The translations under genes and the position numbers were made by a program. The notes under the pieces are model-generated. The model searched no databases. It saw nothing but the letters and a program-made list of their open reading frames with translations, and had not been told where the DNA came from. This document shows, one piece after another, positions 17,200-28,303 of a DNA stretch of 59,558 bases; the first letter of the stretch is position 1, and every line of letters begins with the position of its first letter. The stretch comes from Betaproteobacteria bacterium (lineage in GTDB: Bacteria; Pseudomonadota; Gammaproteobacteria; Burkholderiales; SG8-41): the NCBI GenBank assembly GCA_003820645.1, contig RPOR01000007.1:1-59558 (forward strand). Direction: 5' to 3'.

Positions 17200-20100
17200 T
17201 CAGTGGAAATTCCGCGCCGTTGTCGCCAGTTGTCCCAGCAACTTGCTGTGATCGGTCAGTCGGTGCGCGATCAAGTGCACCACATCGCCTTCCTTTTGTA
17301 CCACGCCCTCGACACCGAGCAGGTTTGACTGCAGCAGTTCCCGGCGTTGCTGCTCGATCAGCTGCTGCCGGACCACGACGTTGATATAGCCCGTTTCGTC
17401 TTCCAGCGTGACGAACATTACGCCATGGGCCGTGCCGGGACGCTGGCGACAGGTTACGAGACCTGCAGCGCGGGCGTGACGGCCATTGGCAAGGGTGCGC
17501 AGATCGGCGGCATTGATCAAGCGCATGCGCTGCAGACGCGGTCGCAGCAAGGCGAGGGGGTGGCGGCCGAGAGTCAGCCCCAGACTGGCGTAATCGTTGA
17601 CGATGTCACTGGCTTCAGTGGGTGGAAACAACCCGGGCTGCAATGCGTTTGCCGGCATGTGCTGCAGCAAGTCTTCGTCATAGCGGATACCAGCCGCCGC
17701 CCAGTGTGCCAGCCGGCGATGGCCTGCCAGCGTGGCCAAGGCGCCGGCATCGGCCAGCTTGCGCAGAGCCGGGGCACTGAGCAGCGCACGTTGTGCCAGA
17801 TCCGCGGTATTGTCGAACGGCCGGGTCAGGCGTGCCGCCACGATGCGGTTGGCCGCCTGCTCGGAAAATCCCTTGATCAGTGCCAGACCCAGTCGCACGG
17901 CAGGCTGCTCCAAACCGGTTTCGAGGGTGCACGGCCAGGCGCTGTGGTTGACATCGACTGGCCGCACTGCAACGCCATGGCGGCGTGCATCCTGCACCAG
18001 TTGCGACGGTGTATAGAAGCCCAGAGGTTGTGCGTTCAGCATGCCGGCAAGGAACGCCGCGGGCTCATGGTGTTTCAGCCAGGCTGACACGTAAGCGAGC
18101 AGTGCAAAGCTGATCGAATGCGACTCCGGGAAACCGTATTCACCGAAGCCACAGATCTGCTGGTAAATCTGCTCGGCGAATTGCTGCGTGTAACCGCGTT
18201 CCTGCATACCCGCGATCAGGCGCGGATAAAAATGCTCCAGTCCGCCCTTGCGGCGCCATGCTGCCATCGATCGGCGCAACTGGTCGGCTTCGCCGGGCGT
18301 AAATCCGGCGGCGACGACGGCGAGCTGCATCACCTGCTCCTGGAAAATCGGCACTCCCAGTGTGCGTTCCAGCACATGCCTTATGCCCGGCGAGGGATAA
18401 TTGACGGCTTCGAGGCCACGGCGGCGGCGCAGATAGGGATGTACCATGCCGCCTTGTATCGGTCCCGGGCGGACGATGGCGATTTGCACGACCAGATCAT
18501 AAAACTCCGCGGGCTGCAGCCGTGGCAGCATCGACATCTGGGCGCGGGACTCGATCTGGAAGACGCCGATGGTGTCGGCGCGCCGGATCATGTCGTAGAC
18601 GGCGGGGTCATCACCACGGTCCAGGATATCCCGCATTGTCAGGGGTGTGCGGCACGTGTCATGGAGCAGATTGAGCGTGCCGCGGATCGCCGAGAGCATG
18701 CCCAGTGCCAGTACATCAACCTTGAGCAATCCCAGCGCTTCCAGATCGTCCTTGTCCCACTGGATGATCGATCGCTCCGGCATCGCGGCGTTTTCAACCG
18801 GCACCAGCCGCGCCAACGGTCCGCTGGCGATGACAAAACCGCCGACATGCTGGGACAGATGGCGCGGAAAGCCGACGATTTCCGTGGCCAGGCGGATTAC
18901 GCGTTGCATCACCGGGCTGTCGGCGTCGACGCCCGCGTCGCGCAGGCGCTCGGGCATGGCCCGCTGTCCGTCCCACCACATCATCGAGCGCGCCACGCGA
19001 TCAGTGATGGATTGCTCCAGGCCCAGCGCCTTGCCGATATCACGCAGTGCGCTGCGCGGACGGTAGGTGATGACCGTAGCCGCGAGGGCGGCACGGTCAC
19101 GTCCGTACTTGCCATAAATGTACTGGATCACTTCTTCACGGCGCTGATGTTCGAAGTCGACATCGATGTCCGGCGGTTCGTCGCGCTCGCGGGAAATGAA
19201 GCGTTCGAACAGCAGGTTCATGCGCGCAGGATCAACCTCGGTGATGCCCAGGCAGTAACACACTGCGGAATTGGCGGCCGAGCCGCGTCCCTGGCACAGG
19301 ATATGGTTGGCACGGGCATAGGCCACGATATCCTGCACCGTCAGGAAAAAATGTTCATAGCCGAGCTCGGCGATCAGTGCGAGTTCATGTTCCACCTGGC
19401 AGCGCACCACATCCGGGATGCCGTCAGGATAGCGCCGGTGCAGGCCGTCAATGGTCAATCGCCGCAAGTGACTGGTGGAGGTTTCTCCTTCCGGTACCAG
19501 CTCGCCCGGATATTCGTAACGCAGGCTGTCGAGTGAAAAATTGCAGCGTTCCGCAATGCGCAGGGTTTCGGTCAGCAGTGGTGCGGGATAGATTTGCGCC
19601 AGCCGCAGGCGTGAGCGCAAATGCCGCTCGGCATTGGCGTACAGCGCGTGGCCTGCTGCATGCACCGGTGTGTGCAGGCGTATCGCCGTCAGCGCATCCT
19701 GCAGCGGCTTGCGCGACCTTACGTGCATATGCACGTCACCGGCCGCAACCAGCGGCAGACCACAGGCATGTCCCAGCGCCTGCAAGTCATGCAATCGCGC
19801 GTGATCGTTTGTCCCGCGCAGCAGTTCAACGGCGATCCAGGCGCAGCCGCTGAAACGCTGCGCGACAAACCGTGCTGTTTCGGCATCAGCCGGATCGCCG
19901 TGCAGCAACAGCGCCAGGCAATGGTCGAGGTTGCATTGCAGGTCGGCACGGGTCAGGCGGTATGCGCCCTTGGCGGAGCGTCGGCGGCCGCGGCTGATCA
20001 GCATCGAGATGTGGCCGTAACTTTCGCGGTTGGTGGCGAGCAGGACCAATCGCAGCCGTTCATCGATCAACACCTCGGTGCCGATGATCAGTTTGAGGCC

Positions 20101-20286
20101 GCAGGCCTGCGCGGCGACATGGGCGCGCACGATGCCGGCCATCGAACACTCGTCGGTGAGGGCCAGTGCGTGGTAGCCCAGCGCATGCGCGCGCTGCACC
20201 AGTTCCTCGGGATGTGATGCGCCACGCAGAAAGGTGAAATTCGACAGGCAGTGCAGTTCAGCGTAATCGGGCAGAGCCATGGACAT
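17200..20286 (-). CDS. dnaE2: Error-prone DNA polymerase DnaE2/ImuC
   Basis: PHP-type start YAELHCLSNFTFLRGASHPEELV; PDIDVDFEHQRREEVIQYIYGKYGRDRAALAATVITYRPRSALRDIGKALGL; C-terminal OB region. Confidence 0.97.
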   Translation of the reverse strand: MSMALPDYAELHCLSNFTFLRGASHPEELVQRAHALGYHALALTDECSMAGIVRAHVAAQACGLKLIIGTEVLIDERLRLVLLATNRESYGHISMLISRGRRRSAKGAYRLTRADLQCNLDHCLALLLHGDPADAETARFVAQRFSGCAWIAVELLRGTNDHARLHDLQALGHACGLPLVAAGDVHMHVRSRKPLQDALTAIRLHTPVHAAGHALYANAERHLRSRLRLAQIYPAPLLTETLRIAERCNFSLDSLRYEYPGELVPEGETSTSHLRRLTIDGLHRRYPDGIPDVVRCQVEHELALIAELGYEHFFLTVQDIVAYARANHILCQGRGSAANSAVCYCLGITEVDPARMNLLFERFISRERDEPPDIDVDFEHQRREEVIQYIYGKYGRDRAALAATVITYRPRSALRDIGKALGLEQSITDRVARSMMWWDGQRAMPERLRDAGVDADSPVMQRVIRLATEIVGFPRHLSQHVGGFVIASGPLARLVPVENAAMPERSIIQWDKDDLEALGLLKVDVLALGMLSAIRGTLNLLHDTCRTPLTMRDILDRGDDPAVYDMIRRADTIGVFQIESRAQMSMLPRLQPAEFYDLVVQIAIVRPGPIQGGMVHPYLRRRRGLEAVNYPSPGIRHVLERTLGVPIFQEQVMQLAVVAAGFTPGEADQLRRSMAAWRRKGGLEHFYPRLIAGMQERGYTQQFAEQIYQQICGFGEYGFPESHSISFALLAYVSAWLKHHEPAAFLAGMLNAQPLGFYTPSQLVQDARRHGVAVRPVDVNHSAWPCTLETGLEQPAVRLGLALIKGFSEQAANRIVAARLTRPFDNTADLAQRALLSAPALRKLADAGALATLAGHRRLAHWAAAGIRYDEDLLQHMPANALQPGLFPPTEASDIVNDYASLGLTLGRHPLALLRPRLQRMRLINAADLRTLANGRHARAAGLVTCRQRPGTAHGVMFVTLEDETGYINVVVRQQLIEQQRRELLQSNLLGVEGVVQKEGDVVHLIAHRLTDHSKLLGQLATTARNFH

Positions 20287-20295
20287 GCCGGAATT

Positions 20296-21735
20296 TCAGG
20301 AAAAAAATCCCTGCAGGAACCAGCGGGCGCGCATGCCATGCTCCCGGTATATCCACAGCAGCGCCTGCGCCTGGTTGCGGGCGATGAAGTAGTCGCGCAC
20401 CACTGCATGGTCGTCCCACCAGCCGGTTTCGATGCGTTCGGGGCCGGCGAGCAGCGTCAACGGTCCGTCGCAGTGGGGAACTGCGCCCTGTTCATGCAGG
20501 GCTCGCGGGCATTGCAGCAGCCACAGCGGGCGCTCGCCTGGTGCAGGTGATGCGGAAGGTGCCGTGCGCTCTTCCGGAGCGCACGCACGCCATGCCTGTT
20601 CCGGCCGGTGATCGGCAAACAATCGAAGACCGCAGATTGCGGCGGTGCCCAATCGTGCCTGCAGCTTTTCAAGCAGACGGATTCCGGCTTCGGTCCGGGT
20701 GCGGCTGTTGGGCAGCAATGGCTGATTTTCCGCAGCCAGCGCTTGCTGCTGTGTGCAGACCAGGCGGATCGCGGTGGCCGGCTGCGTCAGTTGCAGTGCC
20801 GCCAGGCGCTCGCGCAACAATGCCAGCAGGTGTTCCGGATCGCGACTGGCTGCAACCAGATTCAGGGCGAGGCGGGTGCGCTGGCGGCGCTCGTGGTAAA
20901 AAGTGAACTCTAGGCGCTGTGCTCCCTGACCGGTCGCTACCAGATGACCGCACATTTCCGCATACAGGCGCCGTGCGGCGAACAACAGGGCTGCGGCATG
21001 TTCTGCCGGTGCCGGCAATGTCAGCGTACTGCTGAAGATGCGGGGCGGCTTAAAAAGCGGGCGCGGATCAGGCAGTTTGCCCAGCGCACGGTCGATTTCG
21101 TCGAGCGCTTCCTGTCCCAGCCGCTGCGCCAGTCCGTCCCGGGGCAGCTGCCGGCAGTCGCCAATGGTGCGGCTGCCGAAACGCTCCAGCGCTAGCGCCG
21201 CTTCCGTGCTCTGCAATACCTGGACCGGCAGCCCGTTCAGCGCACGTGACAGGTTCTCCGGATGATCAAGGCATGCGCTGATTCCTGTCCGCACAAACCA
21301 CTGCGCGGCCAGCGGCGTGGGGGCGCATGCCATGCGGTAGGAGTAGCCCAGCTGCTGCAATCCATGACCGATTTTCGTGCGTATCGGAGCGATGCCGCCA
21401 AACAAAGCCAGCGAGCCGCCGATTTCCAACAACAGTTCTGCAGCGCCGGCGATGCTGACTTGCGAGGTGAACTGACAGGCCCAGGCAGCGATGCGCTCCA
21501 GCGCATGACACTCGGCCAGCGGGGCGCGGGGCATGATTTTGAGGTTTGCACACAGCGCCCAGGCCGATGCTGCCGTCATTCCGGGTCGTACACCACAGGC
21601 ATGCGCTGTCGCATCGCAGAGCAGCAGTCGTCCCTTGGTGGTTGCGTTTTCAGTGACTGCCAGCGGGCCTGAGATGCCGCCTCGGGCATGAACTTCCAGC
21701 GCGAGATGGGGTAAATGGAGGGCAAGCCAGAGCAT
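20296..21735 (-). CDS. imuB: ImuB, Y-family polymerase-like protein
   Basis: MLWLALHLPHLALEV..., Y-family organisation, between ImuA and DnaE2. Confidence 0.92.
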   Translation of the reverse strand: MLWLALHLPHLALEVHARGGISGPLAVTENATTKGRLLLCDATAHACGVRPGMTAASAWALCANLKIMPRAPLAECHALERIAAWACQFTSQVSIAGAAELLLEIGGSLALFGGIAPIRTKIGHGLQQLGYSYRMACAPTPLAAQWFVRTGISACLDHPENLSRALNGLPVQVLQSTEAALALERFGSRTIGDCRQLPRDGLAQRLGQEALDEIDRALGKLPDPRPLFKPPRIFSSTLTLPAPAEHAAALLFAARRLYAEMCGHLVATGQGAQRLEFTFYHERRQRTRLALNLVAASRDPEHLLALLRERLAALQLTQPATAIRLVCTQQQALAAENQPLLPNSRTRTEAGIRLLEKLQARLGTAAICGLRLFADHRPEQAWRACAPEERTAPSASPAPGERPLWLLQCPRALHEQGAVPHCDGPLTLLAGPERIETGWWDDHAVVRDYFIARNQAQALLWIYREHGMRARWFLQGFFS

Positions 21736-21771
21736 GGCACGGGCAACCGGGGGTACAGCCCGGACTGAAAA

Positions 21772-22473
21772 TCAGTGGGCAGTCTGCAGTCGTGATGCTG
21801 CGGTCGGCATCGGGAGCCATGGCGGTATGGACATTCGCCGGGTCAGCGCCCCATGCAGATCCAGTCTGACCGGCGGCGGAGTACCGCCGCCCCGGCGTTT
21901 CAGCACATTGATGACCGTATGGCCATCACTTTTGCCGACATGCAATCGCAAGGCAGCGGCAGGAAACGGCCGTGCTCCGCGCGAGCGGTACAGGATGGCC
22001 AGCGTGCCGTTGCGCTCGGCCGCGTGCTGCAGGCGCCGCAATGTGCGCTCCTGCGCCTGATTCAGCCATATCAATACGGCGCCGCACTGCCCCGAGTTGA
22101 GCAATTGCTCGCAGGCCCAGGCCTGTTCATCAGGGGATTCCGGGCGCAGCAGCAGCACCTGCTGCAATTGCACGCCGCGTGCGGCCAGTGCGGGTGCGTA
22201 GGGAACATAAGGCGGGGCAATCATCGCCAGCCAGCGCGCTTGCTGCGTCAGGCGCGCTGCCGCGGGCATTAGTAGCTGCAATTCGCCGATACCCGGACGT
22301 TCGACGTAAATTTCGGTCAACACTCCAACTGGCCAGACGCCGCCGGGCAGAGCCATATCAAGTTCGGCGTACCCTGTGGCTGGTCCGGACGCCAAAACAG
22401 CCGCGCAATCCCGACCACGCCAGACATTGGGGTTACTGAGGACAGCCTCCAGCGCTGGTGCGGCAACAGGCAT
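21772..22473 (-). CDS. imuA: ImuA, RecA/SulA-like translesion cassette protein
   Basis: VWRGRDCAAVLASGPATGYAELDMALPGGVWPVGVLTEIYVERPGIGELQLLMPAAARL; gene order lexA-imuA-imuB-dnaE2. Confidence 0.9.
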   Translation of the reverse strand: MPVAAPALEAVLSNPNVWRGRDCAAVLASGPATGYAELDMALPGGVWPVGVLTEIYVERPGIGELQLLMPAAARLTQQARWLAMIAPPYVPYAPALAARGVQLQQVLLLRPESPDEQAWACEQLLNSGQCGAVLIWLNQAQERTLRRLQHAAERNGTLAILYRSRGARPFPAAALRLHVGKSDGHTVINVLKRRGGGTPPPVRLDLHGALTRRMSIPPWLPMPTAASRLQTAH

Positions 22474-22477
22474 GACT

Positions 22478-23107
22478 TCACGACCATTTGCCGTTGCGGA
22501 TGACGCCGACTGCGATGCCCTCGATTTCCAGCGGTTCGCGCTTCAAATCGACGATAATGGGTTTGAAATCGGGGTTTTCCGCAATCAGTTCCACGGTATT
22601 GCGGGTACGCTGTATGCGTTTGACGGTTACTTCATCATGGAGTCGGGCGACGACAATCTGTCCGGACTTGAAATGCGGTGTGCGATGTACGGCCAGCAGG
22701 TCGCCTTCCAGGATGCCGGCATCGCGCATGCTCATGCCGCGCACCCTGAGCAGATAATCGGCCGCCGGCTCGAACAGTGCAGGGTCGATGCGGTAGCGCT
22801 GTTCGACGTTCTGCTCAGCCAGCATCGGACTGCCGGCGGCAACACGTCCGATAACCGGCAGGGTTGACTGCTGCTTCAGGCGGATGCCGCGCGAAGCGCC
22901 GGAAGTCATTGCGATGACGCCCTTGCGCTCAAGGGCACGCAAATGAGTTTCCGCCGCATTGGGGGAACTGAAGCCCATCGCGCTGCAGATTTCGGCGCGC
23001 GTGGGCGGAAATCCGGAGTCTTCGACATGCGCCTCGATCAGGCGCAGAATTTCCACCTGACGCGCAGTCAGGGGTTTGTGGTTTTCGGTGAGGTTTTCGT
23101 CGTCCAT
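22478..23107 (-). CDS. lexA: LexA repressor
   Basis: [34 protein letters not shown]; cleavage-region [12 protein letters not shown]; catalytic [20 protein letters not shown]. Confidence 0.98.
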   Translation of the reverse strand: MDDENLTENHKPLTARQVEILRLIEAHVEDSGFPPTRAEICSAMGFSSPNAAETHLRALERKGVIAMTSGASRGIRLKQQSTLPVIGRVAAGSPMLAEQNVEQRYRIDPALFEPAADYLLRVRGMSMRDAGILEGDLLAVHRTPHFKSGQIVVARLHDEVTVKRIQRTRNTVELIAENPDFKPIIVDLKREPLEIEGIAVGVIRNGKWS

Positions 23108-23109
23108 AA

Positions 23110-23125
23110 CTGTAATTATATACAG
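23110..23125. promoter_or_regulatory. SOS box (LexA operator) overlapping the lexA promoter
   Basis: CTGTAATTATATACAG, exact match to CTGT-N8-ACAG, immediately 5' of the lexA ATG. Confidence 0.92.
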
Positions 23126-23187
23126 TTATCGGATCCCCGCAAGTGACCCGCAACGGGAAACTGCTTTGCGCAGCTTATTTTTATATT

Positions 23188-23200
23188 TAATCTATTGATT
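23188..23200 (-). promoter_or_regulatory. Candidate IHF site AATCAATAGATTA in the lexA/rimP divergent region
   Basis: Exact consensus match with long A/T flank. Confidence 0.45.
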
Positions 23201-23275
23201 TTTATATATTTTTTTACTGCTGCGTGCAGTATCGCGAGCCCTGCGGATTAGTGGACGAAATCTCCGGATTCTTGT

Positions 23276-23281
23276 TATACT
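23276..23281 (+). promoter_or_regulatory. Putative -10 element of the rimP-nusA-infB operon promoter
   Basis: TATACT with TGGACG 18 bp upstream; about 90 bp 5' of rimP. Confidence 0.4.
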
Positions 23282-23306
23282 TCAAAGTTCTGTGAAACAG
23301 ATTGGG

Positions 23307-23361
23307 CAGCACCACGGATGGGCGGGATGGGCGATTCGCCCATTTTTTGTTTGTGGTGCTG
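23307..23361 (+). ncRNA. Structured rimP-operon leader (nested stem enclosing a terminator-like hairpin)
   Basis: Outer stem CAGCACCAC(23307-23315)/GTGGTGCTG(23353-23361); inner hairpin ATGGGCG-ATT-CGCCCAT plus TTTTTT (23327-23348). Confidence 0.6.
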
Positions 23362-23368
23362 ATATTGC

Positions 23369-23797
23369 ATGGATTTGCAGGGTTTGCTCGAAAATACGCT
23401 GGCTGGCCTCGGCTATGAAATGGTGGATCTGGAGCGTTCCGCCAAAGGGGCGCTGTTGCGCGTGTTTATCGACAAGTCCGGTGGCATCAATGTTGATGAT
23501 TGTGCCCTGGTGAGCAATCACCTGAGCCGGTTGTTCGCGGTGGAGAACATCAGTTACGAGCGATTGGAAGTATCGTCGCCCGGGCTGGACCGGCCACTGC
23601 GTACCGCGGGTGATTTTGCGCGGTTTACCGGGCAAAAGGCACGACTGAAACTGCGCCTCCCGGTGGAAGGGCAGCGCAATTTTGTCGGCGTATTGCGTGA
23701 GGCTGAAGCGGGCAAAGTGGGTCTGGAAGTCGACGGGCAGGTGCTGTCGCTTGACTTGGGCAATGTGGATAAAGCGCGGCTGGTGCCGGTGCTTTGA
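23369..23797 (+). CDS. rimP: Ribosome maturation factor RimP
   Basis: [54 protein letters not shown]...[15 protein letters not shown]; first gene before nusA. Confidence 0.96.
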   Translation: MDLQGLLENTLAGLGYEMVDLERSAKGALLRVFIDKSGGINVDDCALVSNHLSRLFAVENISYERLEVSSPGLDRPLRTAGDFARFTGQKARLKLRLPVEGQRNFVGVLREAEAGKVGLEVDGQVLSLDLGNVDKARLVPVL

Positions 23798-23810
23798 GCG
23801 GGAGACGGAA

Positions 23811-25295
23811 ATGGGTCGTGAAATTCTGTTGTTGGTTGACGCGCTGGCGCGCGAAAAGAACGTCGACAAGGAAATCGTGTTCGGCGCGCTCGAACTCGCC
23901 CTGGCTTCGGCGGCCAAGAAACGCTTTACCGAAGACGTGGATATCCGGGCTGCGGTGGACCGCGCCACTGGCGAATTTTCCTTTTTCCGCCGCTGGGAAG
24001 TGGTGAAAAACGAAGAAATTGAAATCCCTTCTCGCCAATACAAGCTGCATGAAGCGCAGGAAGAGAATCCGGACGCGCAACTCGGTGAATTCATCGAGGA
24101 GCCGCTGGAAGGTATGGACGTCGGCCGCATTGGTGCCCAGACGGCCAAGCAGGTGATCGTCCAGAAAATCCGCGATGCCGAGCGCGAGCAGATTCTCAAC
24201 GACTTCCTTGCCCGCAAGGAGCATCTGGTCACCGGGGTAATCAAGCGCATGGAGCGCGGCAACGCCATTGTCGAATCCGGCCGTCTCGAGGCGATGCTGC
24301 CGCGAGATCAGATGATTCCCAAGGAAAATCTCCGTCTCGGTGACCGCGTCCGCGCCTACGTCTGGAAAGTCGATCGCCTCGCGCGCGGCCCGCACCTGAT
24401 TCTGTCGCGCACAGCACCGGAATTTCTCGCCAAGCTGTTTGAGCTCGAAGTGCCGGAAATCGAAGAGGGGTTGCTCGAAATCAAGGGGGCAGCGCGTGAT
24501 CCCGGATCAAGGGCAAAGATCGCCGTGCATTCCAAGGATCCCCGTATCGATCCGATCGGCACTTGCGTCGGCATGCGCGGCTCGCGCGTACAGGCAGTGA
24601 CTGCCGAACTGGCGCAGGAGCGCGTGGACATTGTGCTGTGGAATCCGGACCCTGCGCAATTCGTCATTAATGCGCTCGCGCCGGCAGAAGTGAGCAGCAT
24701 CGTCGTCGACGAAGAGAAACACAGCATGGACATCGTGGTCGACGAGGAAAACCTCGCGCAGGCGATCGGCCGCAGCGGACAGAACGTCCGCCTGGCGGGC
24801 GAACTCACCGGCTGGGAACTGAATCTGATGACCGAGGTTGACGCGAAGAAAAAAAGCGAAGAAGAAACGTCACGCACGCGCGCCGAATTCATGGAAAAAC
24901 TCGATGTCGACGAAGAGGTCGCCGACATTCTGGTGCAGGAGGGCTTCACGACCCTGGAAGAGGTGGCTTATGTGCCGCTGACCGAAATGCTGGAGATGGA
25001 GGCTTTCGACGAGGCCACCGTCAACGAGCTGCGCAGCCGTGCCCGCAATGCGCTGCTGACACAGGCGATTGCCAGCGAGGAAAAAGTCGAGCATGACATC
25101 GAGGACCTGATGAAAGTCGAGGGCATGGACAATGACACGGCACGTCTGCTCGCCTCCAAAGGCATTGCCACCCAGGAAGATCTGGCCGACTACGCGGCCG
25201 ACGATCTCGTGGAGTTGACGGCGCTCGACTCCGAACGTGCAAAAACGCTGATCATGGCGGCACGCGCGCCGTGGTTCGCTGAAACCAACGCTTGA
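23811..25295 (+). CDS. nusA: Transcription termination/antitermination factor NusA
   Basis: [41 protein letters not shown] region [20 protein letters not shown]-terminal acidic repeats; ATG 23811. Confidence 0.97.
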   Translation: MGREILLLVDALAREKNVDKEIVFGALELALASAAKKRFTEDVDIRAAVDRATGEFSFFRRWEVVKNEEIEIPSRQYKLHEAQEENPDAQLGEFIEEPLEGMDVGRIGAQTAKQVIVQKIRDAEREQILNDFLARKEHLVTGVIKRMERGNAIVESGRLEAMLPRDQMIPKENLRLGDRVRAYVWKVDRLARGPHLILSRTAPEFLAKLFELEVPEIEEGLLEIKGAARDPGSRAKIAVHSKDPRIDPIGTCVGMRGSRVQAVTAELAQERVDIVLWNPDPAQFVINALAPAEVSSIVVDEEKHSMDIVVDEENLAQAIGRSGQNVRLAGELTGWELNLMTEVDAKKKSEEETSRTRAEFMEKLDVDEEVADILVQEGFTTLEEVAYVPLTEMLEMEAFDEATVNELRSRARNALLTQAIASEEKVEHDIEDLMKVEGMDNDTARLLASKGIATQEDLADYAADDLVELTALDSERAKTLIMAARAPWFAETNA

Positions 25296-25312
25296 CACTG
25301 CAAAAGTAATCG

Positions 25313-27865
25313 ATGCCACAGATCAAAATCAAAGAGTTTGCCCAGGAACTGGGCGTCCAGCCGGAACTGCTTCTTGAGCAGTTGCGAGCTGCCGGCGTAA
25401 AAAAAGCGCTGACCGGTGACGCGGCGCTGACTGAAAAAGACAAGACACAGCTTCTCGACTATCTGCGGGAGGCGCATGGCGGCAAGGAGAGCAAGCAGAA
25501 GATCACGCTGACCCGCCGGCAGACGACTGAAATCAAGAAGGCTGACGCCACCACTGGCAAAGCCCGGACGATTCAGGTCGAAGTGCGCAAGAAACGGGTG
25601 CTGGTCAAGCGCGATGCGGTTGAGCCGGAAAAAGCCGAGGAGCAGACGGCCAGGCCGGTGATCGACGCCGCAGAGCTCGCTGCCCGCGAAGCCGAGGCGA
25701 AACAGCAGGCCGAACTTGCTTCGCGACAAGCCGAGGATGCCGCGAAGAAGCAGGAAAAGCGAAAAAAATCCCAAGCCGCTGCGGAAAGCGCAGCCGAAGC
25801 CGCCTCGGCGAAGGAAGCGCCGATCGCTGCACCTCCTGGCACGGCTGCAGAAACTGCAGCAGCAGAGCCGGTGGTCGAGGGCACGATACACAAGCCTGCC
25901 GTACCTGCAGGCGATGCTGCCGGCAAGGCAAAAAAAGGCGCAAAGAAACCGGTCAAGCAGGTCGTCTGGCAGGATCCCACGGCACGCAAGCGCAGCATCA
26001 AGACGCGCGGTGATGCCTCGGGTGGTCTCGGCTGGCGTGACCGCAAGGTACATCGTACCTCTCACAAGCAGGATGGCGACCAGCAGCATGGCTTTACGGC
26101 GCCCACCGAACCCTTGGTGCGGGAGGTTCTGGTGCCGGAAACCATCACGGTCGGTGACCTTGCACACAAAATGGCAGTCAAGGCCGCCGAGGTCATCAAG
26201 ACACTGATGAAACTCGGCACGATGGCCACGATCAATCAGGTTCTCGATCAGGACACCGCAATCATCCTCGTCGAAGAGATGGGCCATGTTGCCAAGCGCG
26301 CAAAACTTGATGAACCCGATGCATTCCTTGTCGAGTCGGCGGGGCAGGTCGAGGCGGAGCCGCGCGCACCGGTGGTGACGGTGATGGGGCACGTTGACCA
26401 CGGCAAGACTTCATTGCTCGATTACATTCGCCGCACCCGCGTTGCCAGCGGCGAAGCCGGCGGGATTACGCAGCATATCGGTGCATATCACGTTGAAACG
26501 GCGCGCGGAATGATCACTTTCCTCGACACGCCGGGTCATGAGGCGTTCACCGCTATGCGGGCCCGTGGTGCGAAGGTAACCGATCTCGTGATTCTGGTGG
26601 TTGCGGCCGACGACGGCGTCATGCCGCAGACTGCGGAGGCGATCCATCATGCCAAGGCCGCGAAAGTCCCGATGATCGTCGCGCTCAACAAGATCGACAA
26701 ACCGGAAGCCAATCCGGAGCGCGTCAAGCAGGATCTCGCCGCGCGCGAAGTGGTTCCGGAAGAGTGGGGCGGCGACACGATGTTCGTCGAGGTATCGGCA
26801 ACGACTGGCCAGGGCATCGATAGCCTGCTCGAGCGGATTCTGCTGCAGGCCGAAGTGCTCGAACTGAAAGCACCGCGTGATGCACCGGCAAAAGGTATCG
26901 TCGTGGAATCCCGTCTTGACAAGGGCCGTGGTCCGGTGGCGACCATACTGGTGCAGTCAGGTACCCTGAAGCGTGGCGATATCGTTCTGGCGGGTGCGGT
27001 ATTCGGGCGCGTGCGCGCATTGCTGGACGAAACCGGGAAAACCATTGATTCCGCCGGGCCGTCCATCCCCGTGGAAGTGCTGGGTTTATCGGACGTGCCG
27101 GCGGCCGGTGCTGAAGTGATGGTACTTGGTGACGAACGCAAGGCACGGGAAATCGCGTTATTCCGCCAAGGCAAGTTCCGCGACGTGAAATTGGCCAAAC
27201 AGCAGGCGGCCAAGCTCGAGAACATCTTTGAACAGATGGGCGAGGGTGAGGTCAAAACGCTGTCGCTGATCATCAAGGCGGACGTCCAAGGTTCCTATGA
27301 GGGCCTGACGCATGCGCTTAGCAAGCTCTCGACTGACGAAGTGAAGGTCAATATCGTACATGCCGCGATCGGCGGCATCACCGAGTCTGACGTCAATCTC
27401 GCGCTTGCGTCCAAGGCGGTGATCATCGGCTTCAATACCCGTGCCGACAACATGGCGCGCAAGCTGGCCGAAGGCAACGGTGTTGATATCCGTTATTACA
27501 ACGTAATTTACGATGCCGTCGATGAAATCAAGGCGGCACTCACCGGTATGCTTTCGCCGGAACGCAAGGAAAACGCGATCGGTCTGGTGGAGATACGCCA
27601 GGTTTTCCGCATCTCGAAAATCGGCTCCGTTGCGGGGTGTTATGTGCTGGAAGGTCTGATCCGCCGCGGCTCGAAAGTCCGATTACTCCGCGACAATGTC
27701 GTTATCCACGAAGGCGAACTCGACTCATTGAAGCGCTTCAAGGACGATGTGCGCGAAGTGAAAGCCGGGTTCGAGTGCGGCTTGTCACTCAAAAACTTCA
27801 ATGACATCAAAGAAGGCGACCAGTTGGAAGTCTTCGAGGTCGTCGAAGTGGCAAGGACTTTATAG
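25313..27865 (+). CDS. infB: Translation initiation factor IF-2
   Basis: [44 protein letters not shown]-motifs; long charged N-terminal domain. Confidence 0.98.
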   Translation: MPQIKIKEFAQELGVQPELLLEQLRAAGVKKALTGDAALTEKDKTQLLDYLREAHGGKESKQKITLTRRQTTEIKKADATTGKARTIQVEVRKKRVLVKRDAVEPEKAEEQTARPVIDAAELAAREAEAKQQAELASRQAEDAAKKQEKRKKSQAAAESAAEAASAKEAPIAAPPGTAAETAAAEPVVEGTIHKPAVPAGDAAGKAKKGAKKPVKQVVWQDPTARKRSIKTRGDASGGLGWRDRKVHRTSHKQDGDQQHGFTAPTEPLVREVLVPETITVGDLAHKMAVKAAEVIKTLMKLGTMATINQVLDQDTAIILVEEMGHVAKRAKLDEPDAFLVESAGQVEAEPRAPVVTVMGHVDHGKTSLLDYIRRTRVASGEAGGITQHIGAYHVETARGMITFLDTPGHEAFTAMRARGAKVTDLVILVVAADDGVMPQTAEAIHHAKAAKVPMIVALNKIDKPEANPERVKQDLAAREVVPEEWGGDTMFVEVSATTGQGIDSLLERILLQAEVLELKAPRDAPAKGIVVESRLDKGRGPVATILVQSGTLKRGDIVLAGAVFGRVRALLDETGKTIDSAGPSIPVEVLGLSDVPAAGAEVMVLGDERKAREIALFRQGKFRDVKLAKQQAAKLENIFEQMGEGEVKTLSLIIKADVQGSYEGLTHALSKLSTDEVKVNIVHAAIGGITESDVNLALASKAVIIGFNTRADNMARKLAEGNGVDIRYYNVIYDAVDEIKAALTGMLSPERKENAIGLVEIRQVFRISKIGSVAGCYVLEGLIRRGSKVRLLRDNVVIHEGELDSLKRFKDDVREVKAGFECGLSLKNFNDIKEGDQLEVFEVVEVARTL

Positions 27866-27928
27866 CGCAGTTCCGGATGATGTTGGTCCGGACCGGCGCT
27901 CCGTCGCCGGCTGCAGATTGGGGGTACC

Positions 27929-28303
27929 ATGCCTAAAGATTTTCCCCGCGGACGGCGCATTGCCGATCAGATCCAGCGCGAGCTGTCCGACATCATCCGG
28001 CTTGAGATCAAGGATCCGCGCGTCGATCTTGTCACCATTACCGATGTCGAGGTGACGCAGGACAATGCCCACGCCAAGGTGTTTTTTACGGTGCTTGGAG
28101 AGCCGGTCCAGCAGGAGGCCGCCAGCAAAGCGCTCGAGCACGCCGCAGGATTCCTGCGCAGCACACTCGCGAAACGCATCAAATTGCGTACCGTTCCTCA
28201 GCTCCATTTTCACTACGATATTTCGGTCGAACGCGGCATGCGGCTCTCCCGGCTCATCGACGAGGCTGTCGCCGGAGATGCGGCGGAGAAAAAACGGCCG
28301 TGA
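27929..28303 (+). CDS. rbfA: Ribosome-binding factor A
   Basis: [48 protein letters not shown]. Confidence 0.95.
   Translation: MPKDFPRGRRIADQIQRELSDIIRLEIKDPRVDLVTITDVEVTQDNAHAKVFFTVLGEPVQQEAASKALEHAAGFLRSTLAKRIKLRTVPQLHFHYDISVERGMRLSRLIDEAVAGDAAEKKRP

Noticed and set aside
18118-19536. 472-aa plus-strand ORF within dnaE2
   Set aside because: Antisense shadow ORF; no start context or domain.
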